From Symsagittifera roscoffensis (lineage: Eukaryota > Xenacoelomorpha > Acoela > Convolutidae), in the NCBI RefSeq assembly GCF_963678635.1, contig NC_087066.1, positions 1,572,201-1,632,200 of the forward strand: a DNA stretch of 60,000 nt, written 5' to 3'. A model generated the notes under the pieces. That model was not told where the DNA came from and ran no database searches. It worked only from the letters and a program-made list of their open reading frames with translations. A program made the translations under genes and the position numbers. Positions 52,810 through 60,000 of the stretch are shown one piece after another (the first letter of the stretch is position 1; each line of letters starts with the position of its first letter).

Positions 52810-52822
52810 TTAAAAACATCTA

Positions 52823-53595
52823 TGTAACATTCGCCCGGAAGATACATATCGACGGAATATAAAACTAAGTCCTAAGACGACTGGCTAACGTCTAAACAGA
52901 GCTTTACATGCTTTTCACCGTCTCTCTCAAGCCAGTACTTTCGGTGGTCTTTCTAACATCGGGTCGACAAAAACGTTACTGCTTTCGGCTTCGGTCAAAA
53001 CACTCAAGTTAACTCAATTACATGCAGAAATAGTGAGCTCATGGCTGGGTCTCAGTGTCCTCAGACCACGAGGTCACTCCTAAAAACAGGGCTACTACTA
53101 TTTATTCAATTATTATTGTTTTTGTTCAGTAGATAAAAATCATCATCTCCATTCTCGAATCCACTGAATCAAGCACGTTAAGCTTGATTTCTCTGTAATC
53201 CGGAAGGCTGGTTTCAACCCCTCACTGTTGTTAGCAACTGCTTTGCAACTACTGTAGCGACACAATAGTTGCAACTTGGAGCGGTCTGGGCTACTTCTGC
53301 TCTTCTCTGATTCTGATACTCAATTTTCTCGTTGTTGTCGTCGTCGCAACTATCGTTGTTGTGTTGCTTCTCAGCTTTTCTGCCAAAATGGCCGTTTTTG
53401 ACGTTTCTGAGAATTGTTACGTCATCACTTCGAAAATTTAAAATTTAGGAAATTCCGAATCCTTCAGCCTTCACGATTTGTCCAATCGTTCGAATAACTT
53501 TCTTGTTCCTTGTAAATTGCCAATTCGGAAGGTTCGCTGCTAAAAACTCCGAGACTGCAGAGATTGCATTTTGTCCATTCTGTTCGAATGTCACA
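52823..53595 (-). repeat. 5' LTR of the giant element
   Basis: This 773-base copy has the same termini as the 3' LTR, TGTAACATTCG and CGAATGTCACA on the plus strand. It is shorter by an internal deletion near 53155 and has a small insertion (TGTTACGTCATC region, about 53415). AATAAA in element orientation lies at 53101-53106. Confidence 0.92.
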
Positions 53596-54390
53596 AAAAT
53601 TCGAATTAAGCCTGTCATGCTAAACTTTCTCGCGAAAACTGAAAATCTCAGAAATACAAGATCAGAACGACCGGATAACAATCGCGGGAAAATGGTCACT
53701 TTAAGCAGCGGGAAATTGCCATTCGCAATTTCCGACATCTAAATAACACGAGAGCAGAGCTGTCCTATCTTGATACGGAAAATAAAGAACATCAAAATTC
53801 AGTTGGACCAGAGAGAACCATCGGTGGAAAGGTGGACAACCGAGGTATCCCAATGGTCCAGAACCAAAACTCCATTCTTGAGATAAGACTTATTCGATTA
53901 GAACTTTCTGAACCGAACTTGATTTCCCAATTATTCTCAAGTTGCTTACTAATTTATTACCTCTAATTCTTGAGTGTGCTGGTATGTGAGTACCCAATTT
54001 AATTTTCTTGAGTGTGTTTTATGACTGTTATGTTGAGGTAAGGAGAGTTTTAGGTTGATCCATCTGAAATGGATCAAAGTTCCACTGTCTAATAAAAAGT
54101 AACTGTACGGAAAATTCCGACCCTGTTTTTAACGGCGTTCGCGTATTTTGGGTGTTTTGAGACTTGAGTATGGGGACGTTCTTATTTTCTAGAGTAGGGG
54201 GGGGGGGTTATTTTGGTAGTGGCCCTTAAGATTTAACGGGTTTTTAGTCTCATGTCGCAAGCGAACCGAATTGGCTCCGACCGATCGAGGTAGAAAAACA
54301 CAAGAGATAGTGTCCCTGACTCTTGAGCCAATGGTTATAGGGCCTATTTTTCTTTAAACTCATATGTGATTGAAGTAGGCGACTGTCACA
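53596..54390 (+). repeat. Flank and 3' part of the second element's 5' LTR
   Basis: Between the giant element and the second element. The sequence ending GACTGTCACA at 54390 is followed by TAGTGTTTTTATGGCGCTCC, which closely matches the LTR/leader junction of the giant element (TTACA followed by TAGATGTTTTTAATGGCGC). So 54390 is an LTR end. AATAAA near 54092 fits a polyadenylation signal. The LTR start could not be fixed. Confidence 0.5.
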
Positions 54391-54401
54391 TAGTGTTTTT
54401 A

Positions 54402-54416
54402 TGGCGCTCCTGAGTG
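54402..54416 (+). promoter_or_regulatory. Primer-binding-site candidate, second element
   Basis: TGGCGCTCCTGAGTG differs at one base from the site in the giant element. Both are followed by a CATCATGAC block about 20 bases further. Confidence 0.5.
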
Positions 54417-55854
54417 TTTTTACGACATCATGACTACGGAGTCGAACCCACTTGACACAGCTCCGGGCTACATGCCCATTCTAGAGTACCGGTGGTACGG
54501 TTCAGCGGAAACGTGTAAACCTTCCGGTTGTACCGTGATAGCTTTTTAAAAAACCTCGAGAAAACTTCCTGGTACATTCTCTGAACGAGGCTTAACTAAC
54601 CGAGTAAGGGGGAGGGGGTAACTAGGGGGATGAAAAAACAAGCAAAAGACAAAAAGCGAAACAAAAAACCGAAAAAAAAAATAGAAAAGGAACAAAAACC
54701 ATAAAACAAAAAAATGACAGTGACTTTGGCACCAAATTAGATGGATCGAACCTTTATATTGATTAAATAGTATACCCATACTGTTTATAAGACCGATCGT
54801 TTCGATCATTTCAGCAATCTGAAAAGGTGCCCGAGTGTGGGGCGTTGTGAAGGATTTTCAGATAGCGTGCAACTTAGCTGGATCATTAGGAGACCTGACT
54901 GGAACAGGTGACCAGTCGAGTGGGAAAGTGGTGCTGGTGATCAGGTGCAGGACAAGTCAAGGAAACAACCAGCACGGAATCAGAGCAACAAAAGAGGACG
55001 GAGTGTTCTCAAGTTTGTCAAACGGGTATCGTTAAAATCCACATTACATTATAGGATATAAGTGTAAAACTTGATAAGCGGAATCGCACTGTTTTGAGGA
55101 ACGTTTTTACTCAAGCAGGCCTGGAAACAGGTTCTACGGTTTTCTCTCAAGAGCTTTAGCACCCGTCGCTTAAGGTAATTTTCGGCTTAAGAGGGGGCTA
55201 ACGAGGGGGGAGGTTAGAAGGGGGGCTGGTTAGGTTAGAGGTTGGCGGTTGTAAATTGTAAAAGGAGGGACACATTAGAGTAACTAATTGATCGACATCG
55301 TCAATTTAGTTACATTAGGTTCTTACACGCGTTGATTATAAGAAGCGGATATCCAAATTTAACACCGAATTAAGGTAGGTACCTTGGTTGGATCGGGGGG
55401 GGGGGGGGGGGGGACGGACGTAAACAGTTTTTGTGATACCCCATAAGATCGCTAGCAGGGGGGAGGAAAATGCGTGGCAATCAGGTACCAGACATTTTTT
55501 TTGTTGTTGTTCAAATAAAGGGTTGACACAAGTCACCTATGATTTTTAGGTGGGTTAATTTCTCTGTTTTTATAATTATTTTTTCTCATATCAAATTTTG
55601 ACTCTTTTGGTAAAAAGTTTTAGTCGGTTTTGAACAAACATGTGATCACAAGACACCCCGAACAAGTCGGTTGTCAACTTGCATCAAAATATTGAAAGGG
55701 AAATAAAAACAGGGGGGTTGGTACTTCTAACTTTTGGCCAGTAGGATTGGATTTGGGAAATTTTTTACTAGAGCTCAAGTGGTGGTAACAGGTACAGTGG
55801 TTCAAGAGTCCCGACAACGAAAGAGAAGAGTTCCCATTGTCCCAACACTTAGTG
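54417..55854 (+). other. 5' leader of the second element, first part
   Basis: No gene seen. It holds A-rich stretches (54640-54710), several G-rich tracts, including 19 consecutive G at 55395-55413, and short ORFs without homology. Confidence 0.5.
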
Positions 55855-57065
55855 GAGCAGTCCTGGGACAGTACCGAAAAGTCTTGGGACAGGCAGTCTT
55901 GGGACAGTAATCTTTGGACAGTAGTCTTGGGACAGGCAGTCTTGGGACAGGCAGTCCTGGGACAGTAGTCTTGGGACAGTAGTCTTTGGACAGTAGTCAT
56001 GGGACAGGCAGTCTTGGGACAGGCAGTCCTGGGACAGTAGTCTTGGGACAGGCAGTCTTGGGACAGTAGTCTTTGGACAGGCAGTCCTGGGACAGTAGTC
56101 CTGGGACAGTAGTCTTGGGACAGGCAGTCTTGGGACAGGCAGTCTTGCGACAGGCAGTTTTGGGACAGGCAGTCTTGGGACAGGCAGTCTTGGGACAGTA
56201 GTCTTTGGACAGTAGTCTTGGGACAGGCAGTCTTGGGACAGGCAGTCCTGGGACAGTAGTCTTGGGACAGGCAGTCTTGGGACAGGCAGTCTTGGGACAG
56301 GCAGTCTTGCGACAGGCAAATTTGGGACAGGCAGTCTTGGGACAGGCAGTCTTGGGACAGGCAGTCTTGGGACAGGCAGTCTTGGGACAGGCAGTCTTGG
56401 GACAGGCAGTCTTGGGACATTTAGTTTTGGGACAGTAGTCTTGGGACAGGCAGTCTTGGGACAGTAGTCATGGGACAGGCAGTCTTGGGACAGGTAGTCT
56501 TTGGACAGTAGTCTTGGGACAGGCAGTCTTGGAACAGTAGTCTTGGGACAGGCAGTCTCAGGACAGGCAGACTTGGGACTGCAGTCTTGGGACAGGCAGT
56601 CTTGGGACAGTGCGGTCTTGGGACAGGCAGTCTTGGGACAGTAGTCTTTGGACAGTAGTCTTAGGACAGGCAGTCTTGGGACAGGCAGTCCTGGGACAGT
56701 AGTCTTGGGACAGTAGTCTTGGGACAGGCAGTCTTGGGACAGTAGTCTTTGGACAGGCAGTCCTGGGACAGTAGTCCTGGGACAGTAGTCTTGGGACAGG
56801 CAGTCTTGGGACAGGCAGTCTTGGGACAGGCAGTCTTGGGACAGTGCGGTCTTGGGACAGGCAGTCTTGGGACAGTTGAGAGAAGTCTTGGCACAGTACC
56901 TAAGAGTCTTGGGACAACACAAGAAAGTCTTGGGACAGTACCGAAGAGTCTTGGGACAGCACCAGAGAGTCTTGGGACAGTACATATAAGTTTGGGACAG
57001 TACGAGGAAGTCTTGGGACGGTACAAAAAGGTTGTGTGACGGGACTAGAAGGTCTTGGGACAGTG
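55855..57065. repeat. Minisatellite of 15- and 14-bp units
   Basis: Units GTCTTGGGACAGGCA (15 bp) and GTCTTGGGACAGTA (14 bp) alternate irregularly for about 1.2 kb, with variants GTCCTGGGACAG and GTCTTTGGACAG. Units near 56880-57060 are more diverged and longer. The minus strand is open in two frames (pentapeptide CLSQD and relatives) because the unit lacks stops. It lies in the leader of the second element. Confidence 0.9.
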
Positions 57066-57333
57066 CTAAACGCTCAATTAAAAGCAAGAAGACCGGTCCG
57101 GACGATTAAATTGAGAAAGATCCATTTTTATTAAGATCACGAATTGGAGATTTTGCTTACTTCAGAGAATTAGGATTATTTTTAGAAATTTTATCCGTTC
57201 AAAAGAAAATTGTAAATATTAGTATTGTAGATAGAAAAAATTGTAAATAAAAAACATGAGGCGTAAGAGGGTACCAATAGCAGAAAAATGAGTTCTAGAG
57301 TCGAAGACAAAACACAACTCGTCGCAACGAAAA
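57066..57333 (+). other. End of second element's leader
   Basis: About 270 bases between the minisatellite and ORF1. They are AT-rich, and no gene is seen. Confidence 0.5.
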
Positions 57334-57666
57334 TTGATGCCGTCGGACCAAAAAGTAACAAGGAAGAACTTTTCAGTGAGCGCTGAAGAGGGACCGACAG
57401 AACCTGCTATAGAAACTGATCTTAAGACACCAGATCAGAGTGTTGATGAAGTAGAGAAGAAGACAACCGAGTCGACACCGATGCCGAATGCAGAAGAACA
57501 GAAGCAAAAGTCGATGGAATTCTCACCGATAGACACTGCGGAGGACACGACGGGCAACACGCCAGAAACAATAAAGGACGAGTCTCAAGCGAAAAGAACG
57601 TCATTCACAGAGAGGATAGCAATGATGGTCGGAATGAAATCGAGAGACATAGTGGAAGAAGAATAA
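57334..57666 (+). CDS. Gag-side ORF1 of the second element
   Basis: 110 codons, Thr/Glu/Lys-rich. It ends SFTERIAMMVGMKSRDIVEEE and TAA, matching the end of ORF1 in the giant element. The next ORF is in the same frame, 27 codons downstream of the stop to its ATG, with no other stop between. The function is unknown. Confidence 0.6.
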   Translation: MMPSDQKVTRKNFSVSAEEGPTEPAIETDLKTPDQSVDEVEKKTTESTPMPNAEEQKQKSMEFSPIDTAEDTTGNTPETIKDESQAKRTSFTERIAMMVGMKSRDIVEEE

Positions 57667-57747
57667 AAAGCCGAGAAAGGCAAAACGTTTGGGACAGTTT
57701 CCACGAGAATAACAGAGGCCAACCGAGATGACGATCAGGCCAAACAT

Positions 57748-58338
57748 GTGGCAACAGCTAGTCATGGGGCAACAGCTGACCAAGAAACAACAACTCCTCT
57801 TGAGCTAGGCAATTTAATGGCGAAGTTAGATCAGATCGACAGAAGACTAAAGTGCAGCGAGGAGGATCGAAAAAAGATAAAGAAAGAATTAAGATACAAC
57901 AAACATGAGTACATGTACAACTACTTCAATCTGGCGAAGGCGACGGAGGAGCAGCTTCAGCAAATGTCAGACAAGGTGGAGGCCACTGACAAATACCGCG
58001 AGGAAAATATCAACAAAGACATGCAAGCAATGAAGCAACGGTGTGACGCTGTGAACAGCCAGTTAGGAAGTCTGGAAACGAGAATGGACACAATGAGTAG
58101 GGACCAGGCTGAGAGTTCATGTGCCATAAAGGCCCAACTGGATGCCATCTTGAGAAACTCTACATCACAAGACTGGCCGGTAACGGATCGAATGCAAGGT
58201 AACAGAGTTGATTTCGTGGAACCACAACGGAATAAGCGTGAGTCAACACCATTACCATTACCCCAGGGCGCAAACTATGACAAATTGCCCGGGGAATTCC
58301 ACAACAAGCAAAAATGTGGGCTAGCCCCTGGGAGTTGA
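57748..58338 (+). CDS. Gag-side ORF2 of the second element, coiled coil
   Basis: 196 codons. Residues about 25-125 are coiled coil (LMAKLDQIDRRLKCSEEDRK, LGSLETRMDTMSRDQAE). The position and architecture match ORF2 of the giant element, although sequence identity is low. The frame ends at TGA, and capsid coding resumes in another frame at about 58367. Confidence 0.6.
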   Translation: MATASHGATADQETTTPLELGNLMAKLDQIDRRLKCSEEDRKKIKKELRYNKHEYMYNYFNLAKATEEQLQQMSDKVEATDKYREENINKDMQAMKQRCDAVNSQLGSLETRMDTMSRDQAESSCAIKAQLDAILRNSTSQDWPVTDRMQGNRVDFVEPQRNKRESTPLPLPQGANYDKLPGEFHNKQKCGLAPGS

Positions 58339-58366
58339 TTAATATGACATTAGAAGCGTTCGCTAG

Positions 58367-59278
58367 GAGAACACTGATTCGCGTGAGAGAGGTAAATCCA
58401 GGAAAACCTTCAAGAAGCCAAAAGAATTTAAGGATGACTCAGACGAATGCATCGATACTTGGGTAGAAGTCATGAGACTACATTTGGAACAGGACAACTT
58501 GAATGACGAGAGACAAGCCTGCACAGCGATACTCAGCAACTTAGAAGGCAGGGCGTTGAAATGCGTAGTTGCAAAGAAGGAAGAGGAACGCGACACAGTG
58601 GACAAGATCTTCGAGATATTGTTGATTCGATTCGGGTCAGGCATGGAGCGTCACCAAGCGATGATGAGATTTGAAAAGGGAAGGCAAAGGGACGATGAAT
58701 CAATTGATCGGTTCCTGGATGATCTTGAGAGCTTGAGACGAAGGAGTGATCCTGAAGAGTCAACAAACAGAAGGAACTTTAGCATGGCCTCGAAGTTCAT
58801 CAATGGGGTGAAAAGTGACGACTTGAGAACAATGTTAGCAACGTACTATACACTGTCGAAAGATAGTGCATCGACTCCAGAAGAGTTGAGACAGAAGTCA
58901 AGAGAGTACATGCTGATGAAACCCAAGAAATACTCATACTCGGATAACAGGAACGTGCAAGGGGGGGGGAGTCAACCACAGAGTTCGTCATGGTATAAGC
59001 CTAGAGATGATGTGGACAAACGCAGGTCATGCGCAAATTGTGGATCAGCGGATCATCATGTGGCGGACTGGACGACGTATAAACAAGGCATGAAGAGTCT
59101 GGGGTATGCTCCGGATGAGGAAGATATGAGCCAGATGGAAGAACACGAGTTCTACAGCGGGCTAATCATCAAGATAGGTGCGAGATGCTTCTTCTGCAAT
59201 CAAGAGGGCCACTTTAGGATGGACTGTCCATTATGTTGGGAAGCAGTAAAGAATCAAACCATCCGAAACACAAGCTAG
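58367..59278 (+). CDS. Gag capsid and nucleocapsid of the second element
   Basis: An open frame of about 300 codons; the first ATG is at 58472. It carries a retrotransposon gag domain (ECIDTWVEVMRLHLEQDNL, MMRFEKGRQRDDESIDRFL), then SWYKPRDDVDKRRSCANC. In the first zinc knuckle the last Cys is replaced by Trp (DHHVADW). The second knuckle CFFCNQEGHFRMDC is a perfect C-x2-C-x4-H-x4-C. It aligns with the giant element's gag but lacks the internal stops. A frameshift just after CWEAVKN separates it from the following linker. Confidence 0.85.
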   Translation, partial: ENTDSRERGKSRKTFKKPKEFKDDSDECIDTWVEVMRLHLEQDNLNDERQACTAILSNLEGRALKCVVAKKEEERDTVDKIFEILLIRFGSGMERHQAMMRFEKGRQRDDESIDRFLDDLESLRRRSDPEESTNRRNFSMASKFINGVKSDDLRTMLATYYTLSKDSASTPEELRQKSREYMLMKPKKYSYSDNRNVQGGGSQPQSSSWYKPRDDVDKRRSCANCGSADHHVADWTTYKQGMKSLGYAPDEEDMSQMEEHEFYSGLIIKIGARCFFCNQEGHFRMDCPLCWEAVKNQTIRNTS

Positions 59279-60000
59279 CGTTAGCTGCGGTGCAGAACAC
59301 GAGGAACAGACAAGCCGAGTTTGAAACAAGAAATTCATAGGCACCGAATGCGTAACTACCGACGAAGACGGTGAAAGCTGTAACGCAGGTCAATAGTGCC
59401 ATAGAGACCATGACCAGGAAGTCTCCAGAGATAAATTTTGAGAGAGCAGCTGCGGAGGCTATTAACAAGGTGAAACAGGACCTAGCGACGAAGGAGATAG
59501 AGCAACGATTGAAACAAGAGATCGAAAAGCAGAAGTTAAACGAGACGTTAAGTTGGTCAGTGCCAGTGCCAGAAGCCGTAGTGGGAGCGACAAAGAGTGG
59601 AAACTGCAACCCTCTGAAAATGGTGACGGGAAAGCCATTCGGCATAACAAAGATCGGAGCCAGGATAATGTCGATAATGACTGTGGGCGGCCACGAAGTA
59701 ACGAGGAACTTGAGTGAACCCAGCGACTAGAAAATAATGCACATTGATGTGTACGCAGATTACTTGAGTGCAATAAGTCCACAGACGACTTCTAGAGCCT
59801 TGAGGGCGTTGCTCACAAGAGGTGGCAGCAGCAAGTCAGCCCGTGTGGAGAATAGATACACAGAAGCTTATGGTCCGCATGAGGTGATGTTAAATATAGA
59901 TGGGATAAACATCTACACGAAAATCTTGATAACATGTGATGAGGACCTTGCCGGACAGATCTACGTGGGCAAACAAGAATTGAAAGTAAGATCGATTGGA
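59279..60000 (+). pseudogene. Gag-protease linker of the second element, partial
   Basis: The sequence matches the linker of the giant element (ATKEIEQRLKQEIEKQKLNE, GGHEVTRNLSEPS, YADYL, GPHEVMLNIDGINIYT) but is interrupted by a frameshift near 59250, a TAG at 59337-59339 and another TAG at 59728-59730. The window ends before the protease DTGA motif is reached. Confidence 0.75.

Larger units (their letters stand above)
28769..53595 (-). mobile_element. Giant Ty3/gypsy-type LTR retrotransposon, about 24.8 kb
   Basis: Two direct repeats with TGT...ACA ends (28769-29670 and 52823-53595) flank minus-strand gag-, protease-, RT/RNase H- and integrase-like ORFs in Ty3/gypsy order. The flanks share AAAA on both sides, compatible with a 4-base target duplication, or 5 bases (CAAAA) if the LTR end is set two bases earlier. 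About 10 kb of extra coding sequence lies between integrase and the 3' LTR, far more than the single env-like gene that some family members carry. The gag-protease-RT part has in-frame stops, frameshifts, a 1.67-kb duplication and a palindrome, so this copy is probably not autonomous. The LTRs differ at about 16 of 325 aligned bases by hand count, plus indels. Confidence 0.93.

Noticed and set aside
55395-55413. G-run as a regulatory quadruplex
   Set aside because: Nineteen G, like the 16 at 21722, is equally well explained by a homopolymer expansion or sequencing error.
55674-57087. Minus-strand ORFs of 248 and 412 codons
   Set aside because: Two overlapping frames of the same minisatellite are open because the unit lacks stop codons. 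Neither extends into non-repeat coding sequence.

Overview
This is eukaryotic, almost certainly animal, DNA: a host gene with spliced exons, a very large satellite, a tRNA-derived SINE, decayed DNA transposons and two related Ty3/gypsy-type LTR elements. No species can be named. A T-run plus AG six bases before the host start codon would fit an invertebrate that uses spliced-leader trans-splicing, but that is inference.

Region 1 (1-28449, minus strand) is MOGS, encoding mannosyl-oligosaccharide glucosidase I. Seven exons were placed by homology, splice sites and matching phases. Exon 1 carries the N-terminal tail and membrane anchor; the gene runs off the left edge inside the GH63 catalytic domain. 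Intron 2 is about 24.2 kb. It contains a roughly 17.2 kb array of a 127-bp satellite built from the start of exon 3 and its own 3' splice site. Next come a decayed TIR transposon and a 1.63-kb near-perfect inverted repeat. Each arm of that repeat carries a SINE copy and a MULE-like transposase relic, and the arms are separated by a second, degenerate tandem repeat of about 158 bp.

Region 2 (28769-53595, minus strand) is one giant LTR retrotransposon of about 24.8 kb inserted 319 bp upstream of the MOGS start codon. From its 5' end it has an LTR, a primer-binding-site candidate, a 1.6-kb leader, two gag-side ORFs, a damaged and internally rearranged gag/protease segment, reverse transcriptase/RNase H and integrase. 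About 10 kb of further coding sequence follows: a macro-domain ORF, an SGNH-hydrolase ORF, a broken gene, and three long ORFs I cannot assign (635, 284 and 812 codons). The gag-protease-RT part has stops and frameshifts, while the extra ORFs are mostly open.

Region 3 (about 53.6-60 kb, plus strand) is the 5' part of a second, related and decayed element. It has the end of an LTR, the same primer-site motif at a similar offset, a leader with a 14/15-bp minisatellite, the two gag-side ORFs, a gag with zinc knuckles and the start of the protease region. It leaves the window at the right edge.

The strongest candidates for something undescribed are the accessory gene set of the giant element (macro domain plus SGNH hydrolase plus unknown large proteins) and the MOGS satellite that multiplies a splice acceptor and exon head roughly 135 times.
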